Shown in pieces: positions 1 to 8,688 of a stretch of 59,627 bases of DNA. Below the pieces are notes generated by a model. It made no database searches. It was not told the DNA's origin and saw only the letters and a program-made list of their open reading frames with translations. Source of the stretch: DHVE2 group archaeon (lineage in GTDB: Archaea > Thermoplasmatota > Thermoplasmata > Thermoplasmatales > Aciduliprofundaceae); NCBI GenBank assembly GCA_026993785.1, contig JALWRZ010000001.1:41559-101185 (forward strand), written 5' to 3'. The position numbers and the translations under genes were made by a program. Numbering within the stretch: the first letter of the stretch is position 1; each line of letters starts with the position of its first letter.

Positions 1-414
1 AAGGTACCTTTTCTTCTCGCTCTCTTCCCTTATCCTCACCCTCTCTCTTATATCTTCTAAATTTCCATCTTCTCTTTTCCATATCCTCTCTGCTCTGATA
101 TCAAGAGAGGCGTCCACATAGACCTTATAAGCTGGGATGTTGTTGAGATGCATAAGCCAGCCACTGAGTCGAGAGTCTATAATTACGTCCTCCATGCTCT
201 TTGCCTGCTCTACTATTCTGCGATCTACCTCACGATCAATTTCCCAGTGCTTTTCTGCGTATTTACTGAACTCTATTATGTCCATTTTCTTTTCCTGTGC
301 CATGGCTCGAAAGATATCGCCTCCGCATATTACCGGATAGTTTAGCTTCTCTGCAAGAATCCTCGCTACCGTGGTTTTTCCACTACCTGGAGGACCACTG
401 ATGGTGATTCTCAT
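1..414 (-). CDS. cmk: Cytidylate (CMP/dCMP) kinase, 3' end missing
   Basis: Cytoplasmic kinase that transfers phosphate from ATP to CMP or dCMP in pyrimidine nucleotide synthesis. The first 138 residues are visible. The protein opens with MRITISGPPGSGKTT, a P-loop at about residues 7-15, and ends in an Arg/Glu-rich stretch that fits the LID region. The archaeal family is about 175-180 residues, so roughly 40 C-terminal residues lie beyond base 1. The start ATG overlaps the stop of the DUF106 gene by 4 bases (ATGA), so it is translationally coupled as the last visible gene of the ribosomal-protein/secY operon, its usual archaeal position. Confidence 0.9.
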   Translation of the reverse strand, partial: MRITISGPPGSGKTTVARILAEKLNYPVICGGDIFRAMAQEKKMDIIEFSKYAEKHWEIDREVDRRIVEQAKSMEDVIIDSRLSGWLMHLNNIPAYKVYVDASLDIRAERIWKREDGNLEDIRERVRIREESEKKRYL

Positions 415-1085
415 TCTATCGCCTCAAGCTCCTGGCTTTCCATGGCCATGAGCTTTTTGCGGAACTCAAAATATTTAAAGATGTATCTAACGACCCAGGC
501 AAGGGGCATGGTGAAGGCGGAATAGATAAGAAGCCAGTTGGGGAACCAATAAGACACACGGTTTAAATCAACTGCGTGGGACCACGGAATGGCCAGATAA
601 GTGTAAGGTATGCTGTATTGCATGAATAACCAGAGCCAGGTGAATATGGCAATCACAAATAGCCAGGTGATAAGAGTCGCCTTCATAGATTGAGATTGCA
701 TCTCCATACTCTCCGCCGAGAACCTGAGCTGAAGTTTTTTGAGCTTCTCCAGTTTGGCCATATCCTGCTTTCTCAGCGCTTCCCGATAGACCTGATTGAA
801 TGCTCTCATTCTAGCTTGGTTCTTTGCCATCTTAATCCAATCGGTATAGTGATGTGCCGCTGCAGAGTTTATTATCGTGACCAGAATTCCGGCTGCTAAG
901 AGTGTATAGAGTGGGTATTTATAATTGAAAGAGAAGAGGGGTGTGAGAATAATCCCCGCCGCATTACCCAGAGCAAATCTGAGCTGAGGTATAAATATCA
1001 CTACCATAAAGAGAATCATAAATAGGAAATACATCTGCATGGTAGACGATCTCATCTGCGGCTGTTGCTGAACCTCCTCACTCAT
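411..1085 (-). CDS. DUF106 membrane protein (archaeal YidC/Oxa1/EMC3-like insertase)
   Basis: A 224-residue protein of the DUF106 family, the archaeal relatives of YidC/Oxa1, Get1 and EMC3 that are thought to insert membrane proteins. Hydrophobic segments lie at about residues 15-38, 42-72, 135-160 and 180-205. A basic, Arg/Lys/Glu-rich cytoplasmic coiled coil at about 80-125 separates the second and third, as in the family. It sits between adk and cmk and just downstream of secY, and its start overlaps the adk stop by 4 bases, so production is coupled to the Sec channel. Family assignment is firm; the insertase role is family knowledge. Confidence 0.88.
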   Translation of the reverse strand: MSEEVQQQPQMRSSTMQMYFLFMILFMVVIFIPQLRFALGNAAGIILTPLFSFNYKYPLYTLLAAGILVTIINSAAAHHYTDWIKMAKNQARMRAFNQVYREALRKQDMAKLEKLKKLQLRFSAESMEMQSQSMKATLITWLFVIAIFTWLWLFMQYSIPYTYLAIPWSHAVDLNRVSYWFPNWLLIYSAFTMPLAWVVRYIFKYFEFRKKLMAMESQELEAIE

Positions 1086-1627
1086 TTTATAGCCTCCAGG
1101 AATTTTTCCACCGCCTCTTCCACCATGCCTTCATTGTTTTCCAGTATAAGAACGTTGGCACCACTGTACACTGAGCAGGCAAAGGCAGCGTATCTATTTG
1201 CCTGAAGATGCTCCTCGATATCTTTAACAGACTCAGAGTCCCGGAGCCTGGTTTCATCCTTGGCCCTTCTCCCCGCAATTTCCTGTGGTGTTGCTTCTAT
1301 CACCACAATAAGATCAGGTTTCAGTCTTTCTAGAACCCACACAGGCAATCCTGGGAGATAGCCCGCAGGAGTTTTGATTGTGAGGTGGGTATCTACTATC
1401 ACATTCTCCATACCACCTATTCTCTTTGCAGCCTCTTTCTGTATCCTGCGCTGAACATCAACAGGAAGTTTTCTCATCTCATCCCTATGCTCCACCAATC
1501 CTTCTTTTTGTGCAATATCAAGCATCACGGTGCCGTAGTTCACAATCTTATAGTTGCTTCTCTTTGCCACCTCTTCCATTATCGTAGTTTTTCCTACACC
1601 GGGAACCCCGGCTACTATTATTTTCAT
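1082..1627 (-). CDS. adkA: Adenylate kinase, archaeal AdkA type
   Basis: Catalyses ATP + AMP = 2 ADP in the cytoplasm. The 181-residue product has a P-loop GVPGVGKTT at residues 7-15 and the short archaeal AdkA architecture with no large zinc LID domain. An in-frame GTG three codons upstream belongs to the secY stop and ribosome-binding region; the ATG at 1627 is the better start because it follows that purine-rich site by 6 nt and gives the family N-terminus. It lies between secY and DUF106, the conserved archaeal arrangement. Confidence 0.92.
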   Translation of the reverse strand: MKIIVAGVPGVGKTTIMEEVAKRSNYKIVNYGTVMLDIAQKEGLVEHRDEMRKLPVDVQRRIQKEAAKRIGGMENVIVDTHLTIKTPAGYLPGLPVWVLERLKPDLIVVIEATPQEIAGRRAKDETRLRDSESVKDIEEHLQANRYAAFACSVYSGANVLILENNEGMVEEAVEKFLEAIK

Positions 1628-1632
1628 TTTTA

Positions 1633-3432
1633 TCACTCAAAGAATTGTCTAATTACAGGATGCATCTCCATAAGCTGCTCCCTGCCCATGGCCTCGTAGA
1701 ACTGAATGAGTATGCCCACGGTAAGTAAAACACCTGTACCTGAAGTGTTGCCCACAGTACCAATTAAATTGGCAAATGCAGCTAAAGCGCCTACCGCAGC
1801 TCCGCTAAATATTGTAACTGCAGGAATATATTTGTTGAGTATTTTTTCAAGAACTGCCGGACTTCTTCTGAAGCCGGGTATCTGCATCCCACTCTTCTGA
1901 ATCTGCTGCGCAATAGCCTTGGCGTTCATGTTTGCTGTCTCTATCCAGAAGATGGCAAAGAGCACGCTCATTCCTATCATGAAGGATACGTACACGATTA
2001 TGTGGAAGACCAGCTGCCAGTAGGTTTGATACGCAAATACATAGCTATATCTCTGGGGATTTATAAGCGGGAGCAGCCAGCTACCTAATCCATTTACTCT
2101 GTTGAGATAATAAGCTATACCACCTATAGGTGTGGTAGGTTTGATGCCCAGTTCCTGAATCATCTTGGCACTGGGATACTCACCCAGCCAGGGATTATGC
2201 CCAAGCAGGGGCACCTTGCTCAGTGTTGGATTACTCCAGAAGAGATAGGTCCACATGGCCACATTGGCAAGAAGAGCAGAGGTCAATATAACCGGTATGT
2301 TGGATGAGTACATCAGCTTAATTGGATACCTGCCTCTGGCACCTCTGGCCCTCTCATGGGCCAAGGGCAGCTCTATCTTGGTGCTCTCAGCATAGGCCAC
2401 CACAAAGAAGATAAGAATAGTGCCAATTAGTGCAATCACAGGATTCGGTTGCCCAAACAGGATTCTTTCAAGACCTCCTCCGTAAAGCTGTGCGGAGGAG
2501 CTATGGGTAAGAATATAAACGGTCTTTGGTATGCAGCCGCTAGGGGGATTCGCAAGGCTCACGGGCTGTGTGGGCGTGGTGGGCACCCAGTTTATAGTGC
2601 CTGTAAATATAGCTTGGGAGACACCCGCTGCTATGAAAAGTGATATTCCTGAGCCTATGCCCCATTTAGAAACAAGTTCATCCATGAGGAAGACAATATA
2701 CGAACCGAAGAAAAGCTGAAGCACTATTATGAGCTGGGCTAGGAACATACCATAACCTGGTGCGAAGGAGTTTAGACCCGCGACAAATTTATTGGAGGGC
2801 TGAAGGTATCCGAACACTTGAGGGATTGCCTCTACGAAAATCATTATTATGACCAGCAGTTTTTGAGTGCCCTGATATATGGCCTTGTCCATATCATCGG
2901 TGAGGTCCAGATTAACAATCTTGGCACCTACAAACAGCTGCATTATTATGCTTGCCGTAACTATTGGCCCGATACCCAGATGCATAAGCGAGCCCGACGC
3001 ACCAGCCATAATTGCCCGGAATGATTCGAACAGATCCACTACCTTGTGAGGGTCAACTCCATAGATGAACACGTTGGTGAGTGCGAAATAAAGAAGCAGC
3101 GTGAGCAGAGTCCATAGTATTTTCTGACGAAAATGCACATGCCCCTTGGGCTTCTTAACTGAAGGAAGATACATTATAACAGGCTTAAGACCATAAAGCT
3201 TGCTGCGCTCCCCGTTGTAAGACGCAACAAGATAAATAAGATAAAAGAGAGGTACACTCCAGAGAACATAGATGAGGAGGTCCACCCAGTGGGTAGTCAT
3301 CAACTTATAAAATTGATCAAATCCCAGAAGCTTCCAGCGGGTTATGGAGAAATAAATGTAGGTGAATATTACCCACGAAATCAGTACCCACAATCCCGTG
3401 CTCTTTTTTCTGGGGATTTCTTCCTCAGCCAT
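1633..3432 (-). CDS. secY: Preprotein translocase subunit SecY (Sec61 alpha), N-terminally extended
   Basis: Pore subunit of the SecYEG protein-conducting channel in the cytoplasmic membrane. At 599 residues it is much longer than the roughly 430-490 typical of archaeal SecY. The usual family start, the segment with KPVIMYLP before the first canonical helix, appears only near residue 83. Before it are two additional hydrophobic segments at about 13-32 and 50-72. The LAHERARGARGRYPIKL segment is the conserved cytosolic loop. The external loop around residues 280-330 is also long and Pro/Gly-rich. The start overlaps the rpl15 stop by 8 bases, so it is part of the ribosomal operon. Confidence 0.94.
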   Translation of the reverse strand: MAEEEIPRKKSTGLWVLISWVIFTYIYFSITRWKLLGFDQFYKLMTTHWVDLLIYVLWSVPLFYLIYLVASYNGERSKLYGLKPVIMYLPSVKKPKGHVHFRQKILWTLLTLLLYFALTNVFIYGVDPHKVVDLFESFRAIMAGASGSLMHLGIGPIVTASIIMQLFVGAKIVNLDLTDDMDKAIYQGTQKLLVIIMIFVEAIPQVFGYLQPSNKFVAGLNSFAPGYGMFLAQLIIVLQLFFGSYIVFLMDELVSKWGIGSGISLFIAAGVSQAIFTGTINWVPTTPTQPVSLANPPSGCIPKTVYILTHSSSAQLYGGGLERILFGQPNPVIALIGTILIFFVVAYAESTKIELPLAHERARGARGRYPIKLMYSSNIPVILTSALLANVAMWTYLFWSNPTLSKVPLLGHNPWLGEYPSAKMIQELGIKPTTPIGGIAYYLNRVNGLGSWLLPLINPQRYSYVFAYQTYWQLVFHIIVYVSFMIGMSVLFAIFWIETANMNAKAIAQQIQKSGMQIPGFRRSPAVLEKILNKYIPAVTIFSGAAVGALAAFANLIGTVGNTSGTGVLLTVGILIQFYEAMGREQLMEMHPVIRQFFE

Positions 3433-3850
3433 GGATTACTTCACCACCTGCCTCTTCTATCTTTGCCTGGGCATTAGAAGATACATATTTAACTTTAACT
3501 CTCAGCCTCTTAGTCACTTTACCTTTGCCCAGAAGCTTCTTTATTCCTAAGGCCCCTAGATTCACTTCATAGATATCGCCATCCAGCTTTGCAACACCTC
3601 GAGCCACAAGCTCTTCTATGTTCTCGTTGAGCAATCCAACATTGATAGTCGTTATATCTTCCTTGGGTGTGTGGGATGTGAATCCTCTATTTCCCCATAG
3701 AAACTCTGGATGCTTTATCGCAAAGGATTTGTGATGCTTTCCTAATCCCGCGAAGCCTCTTCCACCTTTGCGGCCCGCACCTCTTCTTCCTTTCCTGCCA
3801 TGGCCGTAGGTGTTGGAGCCTCTCATCTTTCTGGATTTCTTCTTAGCCAT
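3425..3850 (-). CDS. rpl15: Large-subunit ribosomal protein uL15 (L15)
   Basis: Binds 23S rRNA and enters late in large-subunit assembly. The 141-residue product has the Gly/Arg/Lys-rich N-terminal tail typical of L15 (GHGRKGRRGAGRKGGRG at about residues 17-33) that threads into rRNA, then the globular domain. A GGGGGTG element just upstream is the likely ribosome-binding site. It sits one base after rpl30 and overlaps secY, which it precedes in most archaeal spc-type operons. Confidence 0.95.
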   Translation of the reverse strand: MAKKKSRKMRGSNTYGHGRKGRRGAGRKGGRGFAGLGKHHKSFAIKHPEFLWGNRGFTSHTPKEDITTINVGLLNENIEELVARGVAKLDGDIYEVNLGALGIKKLLGKGKVTKRLRVKVKYVSSNAQAKIEEAGGEVIHG

Positions 3851-3851
3851 T

Positions 3852-4328
3852 TCACTTCACCCCCGGTCCGAACATGCGGTTTATGAGCTCGTTGATTTTC
3901 TCTCCCCTATATCCTAAGGCGCCTCCTTCTGTGAAATGTCTCTTGGTTTTCTCCCATCCCTTAAGGGGAGGATGTAACCTGAAAACAGGCTTCACATTTG
4001 GGATGTCCTTGTAAAGAAGTTTATTCTCAAGCAGGGCCTTGGCAAGCTCCTCTATACTTTCATATCCAAGAGTCTCGCGAATATATTCATCGGTTATGGG
4101 CTTATCTCCATAGAGACGGCCTTTGTACCTTATGAGCTTCACAAGAGTTTCCTGATCTATCTCGCCCCAGGTCACGTAATCTTTCACCTTCTTTAGCATT
4201 CCCATGTATGCCGGAGTATTTGGGACTAAAACGCAATGATTTACTCTTGTAAGACGAAGCATGTTGAGGGTATCCCTTATGTCCCTTCTAACTCCTGTTC
4301 TACCCCTAACTCTGATCACTGCGAACAA
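3852..4328 (-). CDS. rpl30: Large-subunit ribosomal protein uL30 (L30), TTG start
   Basis: Archaeal/eukaryotic-length L30 of 158 residues beginning [11 protein letters not shown] after the initiator. Upstream in-frame GTG and TTG codons exist, but GAGGTG at 4335-4340 lies exactly 6 nt before a TTG at 4328. That spacing is the one used by its neighbours, and this start gives the family N-terminus. The first 23 bases overlap the 3' end of rps5. The C-terminal extension with [12 protein letters not shown] is usual for archaeal L30. Confidence 0.9.
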   Translation of the reverse strand: MFAVIRVRGRTGVRRDIRDTLNMLRLTRVNHCVLVPNTPAYMGMLKKVKDYVTWGEIDQETLVKLIRYKGRLYGDKPITDEYIRETLGYESIEELAKALLENKLLYKDIPNVKPVFRLHPPLKGWEKTKRHFTEGGALGYRGEKINELINRMFGPGVK

Positions 4329-4959
4329 CTTCAACACCTCCCTTGTATATTGGCATCATAAGGCGGGGATTTATCCTCATTATGGCCGTCTGTCTCAATG
4401 CGTCGAAGGTGGCCATAGCGTAGTTCACCGTAGTTTTGGTATGTCCTTGAGTAAATCCCCACGCATCCTTCACTCCTGCAAGCCTGAGAATTATCTTGGC
4501 AACATCACCAACGGCGAGACCTACACCCTTGGGCGCAGGTTTCAATGTGACTCGAACTGAGCCACATTTACCCACAACTTTGAAAGGAAGAGAGTGGGGC
4601 ATACCGCAGCCGCATTCCCAGGAGCCACAACCTCTCTTAATCTCAATTATATTGAGCTTGGCAACCTCTATTGCCTTTCTTATGGCCGCTCCCACTTCCT
4701 TGGCCTTGGCCTTTCCTATACCCACAAAGCCATCTTCGTTGCCAACAGCCACCATCACCGAGAACTTGGTTCTCCTTCCGCTATCTGTCATGCGCTGCAC
4801 CATGCGAACATCTATGACCTCTTCCTTGAGCTCAGGAAGAAGTATATCAACTATCTGCGGCTCCCTAAGGGGCAAATTGCTCCTGAGAGCATCGGACATA
4901 GAGGTTATTTTTCCCTCATAAACGAGTCTTCCCAGCTTTGTCTTGGGTTCCCAGTCCAT
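4306..4959 (-). CDS. rps5: Small-subunit ribosomal protein uS5 (S5)
   Basis: S5 lies at the mRNA entry tunnel and affects decoding accuracy. The 217-residue product has the double-stranded-RNA-binding-like N-domain with [20 protein letters not shown] at about residues 66-85, the archaeal Cys/Gly-rich insertion near 110-118, and a C-terminal S5 domain. AGGAGGT precedes the ATG by 6 nt. Its 3' end overlaps the rpl30 start, so the two are probably coupled. Confidence 0.95.
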   Translation of the reverse strand: MDWEPKTKLGRLVYEGKITSMSDALRSNLPLREPQIVDILLPELKEEVIDVRMVQRMTDSGRRTKFSVMVAVGNEDGFVGIGKAKAKEVGAAIRKAIEVAKLNIIEIKRGCGSWECGCGMPHSLPFKVVGKCGSVRVTLKPAPKGVGLAVGDVAKIILRLAGVKDAWGFTQGHTKTTVNYAMATFDALRQTAIMRINPRLMMPIYKGGVEVVRSDQS

Positions 4960-4961
4960 TT

Positions 4962-5462
4962 TTATACCTCCTCCATTTTAGCCTTAACATCATCAAATAG
5001 CTTTCCCAAATCTTCTGAGATATGCAATCCCTTTATCCTTTCTTCTGAGGGGAATATACCATCACCATGAGGTATCTCCAGGCCAGCATCAAGCATTCCC
5101 TTTAGCGCTGCAAATACCCTGGAGCCTTTCACAGGTCTTTGAAGCCCTATATCCAGGATTGCTTCTTTTATGCCCTTCTTAAGTGCAAGCTTACCAGCCA
5201 GATATCCTGTAAGATACGCTGCCGGCGTATTTTTGAACGATCCGCTCCAGCCATAATCCTTAAGCTTTCTGGATGTCACACCCAACAGGATTTTATCTCC
5301 ATCCTCATGATATTCAGCCAGCTGCACAATGATGTATCTCAGGGTTTTTCTAACAACCGCTCTGGGCTTACCGGATTTGAGAAGCGCAAGCCTCTTTCTG
5401 TAATTAGTTTTTCCTTCTCTTCTGCGCCTCATCTTTACCCTATACACAGCGTTCCTTGCCAT
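4962..5462 (-). CDS. rpl18: Large-subunit ribosomal protein uL18 (L18), 5S rRNA binding
   Basis: Binds 5S rRNA together with L5 and forms part of the central protuberance. The 166-residue product begins [19 protein letters not shown], the family N-terminus. An ATG two codons upstream overlaps the rpl19e stop and is only one base from GGAGG; the ATG at 5462 is spaced 7 nt and is preferred. The archaeal-size C-terminal extension is present. It lies two bases after rpl19e and two bases before rps5. Confidence 0.94.
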   Translation of the reverse strand: MARNAVYRVKMRRRREGKTNYRKRLALLKSGKPRAVVRKTLRYIIVQLAEYHEDGDKILLGVTSRKLKDYGWSGSFKNTPAAYLTGYLAGKLALKKGIKEAILDIGLQRPVKGSRVFAALKGMLDAGLEIPHGDGIFPSEERIKGLHISEDLGKLFDDVKAKMEEV

Positions 5463-5464
5463 AT

Positions 5465-5917
5465 TCATTCCTCCTTAATGTAACCTTCCGCCTTGAGATG
5501 CATAAGCAGATGGTTCTTGCTTTTGAATGTGCCTCCCTTAGCAAGCCTGTAAAATCTACGGTACGTGCTGCGATCAATCTTTCCACCATCCCGGAGATCT
5601 CTGAGGGTTCTTCGTATCGCCCTTATGTTCTTCATCCATCTCAGCTTGCGAGGATACCTGGCATATTTCTTTCCCTTGCGGGATCCAGGGCCCTTTCTCC
5701 TCCCCTTTTCCTTCTGCATCTTCAGATAGTTGGCCCTGACCCGCGATGTGCCCTTCTTGGGAAGCTTTTTAATAAGTCCTCTCTTTATGAGAAACCTCAC
5801 ATCCTCGCGGGTTACTGCTTCCTTTATCTCATCCAGCGCATTTGGATCCATCCACACGCGATCCTCACCGCATTTGAATATCTCCGCGGCAAGTCTTCTC
5901 TGGAACTTTACGTCCAT
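5465..5917 (-). CDS. rpl19e: Large-subunit ribosomal protein eL19 (L19e)
   Basis: Archaeal/eukaryotic-only large-subunit protein, 150 residues. It has a globular N-domain (FQRRLAAEIFKCG at residues 4-16) and a very basic central helix rich in Lys and Arg that enters rRNA. GAGGTG inside the last codons of rpl32e lies 6 nt before the ATG at 5917. The in-frame GTG of that site would add three spurious residues and was rejected. Confidence 0.94.
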   Translation of the reverse strand: MDVKFQRRLAAEIFKCGEDRVWMDPNALDEIKEAVTREDVRFLIKRGLIKKLPKKGTSRVRANYLKMQKEKGRRKGPGSRKGKKYARYPRKLRWMKNIRAIRRTLRDLRDGGKIDRSTYRRFYRLAKGGTFKSKNHLLMHLKAEGYIKEE

Positions 5918-5918
5918 T

Positions 5919-6329
5919 TTAATCACCTCTGTGAAGCGGATTGAGCACCCGAATATTCATTTCCTTGGCTTTCTTCTCTATCTCGAGCCTCTTCTTGACG
6001 CCTACCCTGCTCGCTATCCTTATGGCTTCGTGCTCGGGATTGACCTTATCCAGCTCCTTGGGGTTATGTACCAGAACCTCCCGGAATCCGGAGGGATGCA
6101 AACCTCGCACCTTCTTTGGGCCTCTGTAGCCCGAATCCACCACTGGAGGACGGTAACCCTTATGCTCCCGCATCTTGGAATGCTTTCCCTTGGGCCTGCG
6201 CCATGCCGTACCTAGTCTTTTGTAACGGAACCATTCCTGCCTCCGGAACCAGGGTCTTACGCGATTGAGATGGTTTCTTATTTTCAGGAGCCTTTTTTCC
6301 TCATCACTTAATTTTGGCTTTATTTTCAT
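5919..6329 (-). CDS. rpl32e: Large-subunit ribosomal protein eL32 (L32e)
   Basis: Archaeal/eukaryotic large-subunit protein of 136 residues. The highly basic central segment (WRRPKGKHSKMREHKGY at about residues 42-58) and the GLHPSGF motif near 76 are characteristic. Its last codons carry the ribosome-binding site for rpl19e, and the stop is one base from the next start, so translation is tightly coupled. It follows rpl6 after 5 bases. Confidence 0.94.
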   Translation of the reverse strand: MKIKPKLSDEEKRLLKIRNHLNRVRPWFRRQEWFRYKRLGTAWRRPKGKHSKMREHKGYRPPVVDSGYRGPKKVRGLHPSGFREVLVHNPKELDKVNPEHEAIRIASRVGVKKRLEIEKKAKEMNIRVLNPLHRGD

Positions 6330-6334
6330 TTAAT

Positions 6335-6871
6335 TCACCCCTTCTTTACTATGTAGATTCCATCCTGGAAAACACGGGGATCCCTGTCCTTTATCCTCGT
6401 TGCTTTTTCAATATTCGCCGCGGTCTGCCCTGCATGCTCTTTATTGATGCTTCTAACTATCACTGTATCTCCCTTCACTTCCACTTGAGCATCACCAAAT
6501 ATCTCTGCATATCTGGGCGCCTTCTCCCCCATGAAATTTTCAATCACCACCTTCCTTCCTTTAACCGTTACCTTCATGGGGAAGTGTGCGTAAACTATCT
6601 TGAGATGGTATTCAAATCCCTCCGTAACGCCCTTTATCATGTTCATCACATGAGCCTTCCACGTACCCGCAAGGGCATACTCCTTCTTTTTGGGAAGAGG
6701 ACAGTAAATCACGATTTTTCCATCCTCAATGCTCATCTTTACCCGCGTATGCTTGAACTCTCTCACTAGCTCACCCTTGGGACCCTTGATATGCAAATCG
6801 AAATTCTCCAACTTAGCTTCAATTCCTTCCGGAATTTCGATTTCGTGCCTAACTACATCTGCTACTGGCAT
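6335..6871 (-). CDS. rpl6: Large-subunit ribosomal protein uL6 (L6)
   Basis: L6 lies near the factor-binding site of the large subunit. The 178-residue product shows two repeated L6 beta domains; GPKGELVREF sits at about residues 30-39 and GVTEGFEYHLKIVYAHFP at about 79-96. GAGGTG precedes the ATG by 7 nt. It lies between rps8 and rpl32e, the normal archaeal order. Confidence 0.95.
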   Translation of the reverse strand: MPVADVVRHEIEIPEGIEAKLENFDLHIKGPKGELVREFKHTRVKMSIEDGKIVIYCPLPKKKEYALAGTWKAHVMNMIKGVTEGFEYHLKIVYAHFPMKVTVKGRKVVIENFMGEKAPRYAEIFGDAQVEVKGDTVIVRSINKEHAGQTAANIEKATRIKDRDPRVFQDGIYIVKKG

Positions 6872-6882
6872 TCCCTATCACC

Positions 6883-7272
6883 TCAGTAAACATAGGCTAA
6901 GAGCTTTCCTCCAACACCCAGCTTCTTCGCATCGCTGTGGGTCATCACACCCCTGTTGGTCGTTATTATCAGGATCCCGAAATCCTGCGCTGGCAGGTAT
7001 CTTGCTTCAAATTTCTCCATTTCATCCTTCTTTACCGAAAACCGGGGCTTTATGGCACCGCACTTGTTTATGCTGGGGCTCAAACGAACATGGTACTCTC
7101 CACCGCGCCCATTCTCTACGTATTCGAATTCTTCAATGTAAGCGTGATCCTGCATTATCTTCAGAACCCTGCCTATAAGCTTGGAGGCAGGTCTAACTAT
7201 AACCTCTCTTCTTCCTGCACGGGCGGCATTGTTTATCCGGGAAAGAGCATCACTTAGTGGATCATTCTGCAT
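6883..7272 (-). CDS. rps8: Small-subunit ribosomal protein uS8 (S8)
   Basis: Binds helix 21 of 16S rRNA early in small-subunit assembly. The 129-residue product is of usual length, and its C-terminal portion with [20 protein letters not shown] carries the conserved RNA-binding residues. GAGGTG precedes the ATG by 7 nt and overlaps the stop region of rps14. The C-terminus GGKLLAYVY is typical. Confidence 0.95.
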   Translation of the reverse strand: MQNDPLSDALSRINNAARAGRREVIVRPASKLIGRVLKIMQDHAYIEEFEYVENGRGGEYHVRLSPSINKCGAIKPRFSVKKDEMEKFEARYLPAQDFGILIITTNRGVMTHSDAKKLGVGGKLLAYVY

Positions 7273-7283
7273 TTTTCATCACC

Positions 7284-7445
7284 TCAGGAATATTTTCTAA
7301 ATCCAAGCTCGTAGGCTACCTCGCGGAAACACTGCCTACAGAGCCTGAGCCCGTATCTCCTTATTATTCCTCTCTTTCTACCACATCTAACACATCCCTC
7401 GCTTCTTCCGAACTTCTTCTTGGGTCTGAGCTTGACGCGAACCAT
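7284..7445 (-). CDS. rps14: Small-subunit ribosomal protein uS14 (S14), zinc type, 53 residues
   Basis: A short gene between rpl5 and rps8. It begins [17 protein letters not shown] and carries two CxxC pairs (CVRC at about 18-21 and CRQC at about 36-39) that bind one zinc ion, the short zinc-containing form of S14. Its ATG shares one base with the rpl5 stop (TAATG). S14 helps shape the small-subunit head. The order L5-S14-S8 is universal, so the assignment is firm despite the small size. Confidence 0.95.
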   Translation of the reverse strand: MVRVKLRPKKKFGRSEGCVRCGRKRGIIRRYGLRLCRQCFREVAYELGFRKYS

Positions 7446-7981
7446 TATTCCACCTCCAGGATGTTAAGGTTGAATTTCTCGCGCATATACTGCATGGTCT
7501 CTTCTCTAGTCACACGGTGCCTCGCCGGGATCCTGGCCCTTTTTATCCTTCTTCTCAGCACCCTGTAGCCACCTCTTCTCTTAAACACCACGCTCACATC
7601 CATACCGAAAATTCCTATATCGGGATCGTATTTCATGCCCTCAAAATCCGTGTAATCGCTTATCCCGAAATTCAGGTTGCCTTGGGAATCGAAGGAGTAG
7701 TTTGCCACCTTGAAATCCTTAACCCACAGAGCACGGCGGAGGAAATCTTCCGCCTCCTTGCCCCTCAGAGTTACCTTTAGCCCTATGGGTAGCTTTTTCC
7801 TTATATTGAAATCCCTTATAGTTTTCTTGGCAAGGGTTTGCACGGGTTTTCTTCCTGTCAGGAGCTCTATCACCTTCATGGCCCGCCTGAGCTTTTCACC
7901 TGCCTCTCCCACACCTATGTTTATCACCACTTTATCTATAACGATGTCTCGCATGGGATTCTTGAGCTTCTCTTCTTTCAT
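7445..7981 (-). CDS. rpl5: Large-subunit ribosomal protein uL5 (L5)
   Basis: Binds 5S rRNA and contacts the P-site tRNA. The 178-residue product has the conserved [17 protein letters not shown] at about residues 15-31 and the [11 protein letters not shown] segment near 65. The start overlaps the rps4e stop by 4 bases. An internal Met at residue 10 is possible, but the overlapping ATG gives the expected archaeal length. Confidence 0.94.
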   Translation of the reverse strand: MKEEKLKNPMRDIVIDKVVINIGVGEAGEKLRRAMKVIELLTGRKPVQTLAKKTIRDFNIRKKLPIGLKVTLRGKEAEDFLRRALWVKDFKVANYSFDSQGNLNFGISDYTDFEGMKYDPDIGIFGMDVSVVFKRRGGYRVLRRRIKRARIPARHRVTREETMQYMREKFNLNILEVE

Positions 7982-8688
7982 AGGGCGCTCACCTCGGGTA
8001 TGACTACTTCAGGCTTGCCAATGCCCAGAACGAATACATTACTCCTTGTTGTTTCCACACCTTCTTCGAATCTCACTATGTTCTCCTGGGGACCTCTTAC
8101 CACAACATATTCCTTCACATGCAGCACCTTACCCCTGTGTTTGCCCCCTATAATCATGGCAACGCTGCCCTTGGCCAATGGATAATGTGCCAGGATTTCC
8201 TGGGAGGGAACCTTTATTTTGAGAACATCGTTGGTCTTGTACTTATTCTCGTCCAGCACAATGTTTCTACCATCATGAAGGTTTAACTGTATCTTTCCTC
8301 CTCTCACAGCAGTTTTGTTATCTATCCTCACCAGCTTCCACCCAGCATGATCCTCTGGGATCTCAACAATGCGCAGCTTTCCACTCACGTCATACAGCGC
8401 CCTATAATTCTGTCCTGTGGTCTCTATGGTTATTACATCCATAAACCCTATGGGGAATTTAATATCCGTAATCACACGACCGTCTACCTTAACAACGCGA
8501 TTGGCAAGGATTTTCTTAACTTCTCTTCTGTTGTGACCAAGATGTAGCATGTCCCTCAGCACTATGAGAAGCGGTAAAGATCTATCGGCAGGATGTGGTC
8601 CAGGCGAGGGTTTGGGTGCGAAGGGATACTCCTTTCGGGGTATAACCCACATGCGCGGGGCCGCTAGCCTTTTAAGGTGCTTACTCAT
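7978..8688 (-). CDS. rps4e: Small-subunit ribosomal protein eS4 (S4e)
   Basis: Archaeal/eukaryotic S4e, 236 residues, with an N-terminal S4-like RNA-binding domain (VVKVDGRVITDIKFPIGFMD at about 67-86), a central domain, and a C-terminal KOW-like module (GKHRGKVLHVKEY near 185). It overlaps the rpl24 stop by 8 bases and the rpl5 start by 4 bases, so it is translationally linked on both sides. Confidence 0.94.
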   Translation of the reverse strand: MSKHLKRLAAPRMWVIPRKEYPFAPKPSPGPHPADRSLPLLIVLRDMLHLGHNRREVKKILANRVVKVDGRVITDIKFPIGFMDVITIETTGQNYRALYDVSGKLRIVEIPEDHAGWKLVRIDNKTAVRGGKIQLNLHDGRNIVLDENKYKTNDVLKIKVPSQEILAHYPLAKGSVAMIIGGKHRGKVLHVKEYVVVRGPQENIVRFEEGVETTRSNVFVLGIGKPEVVIPEVSAL

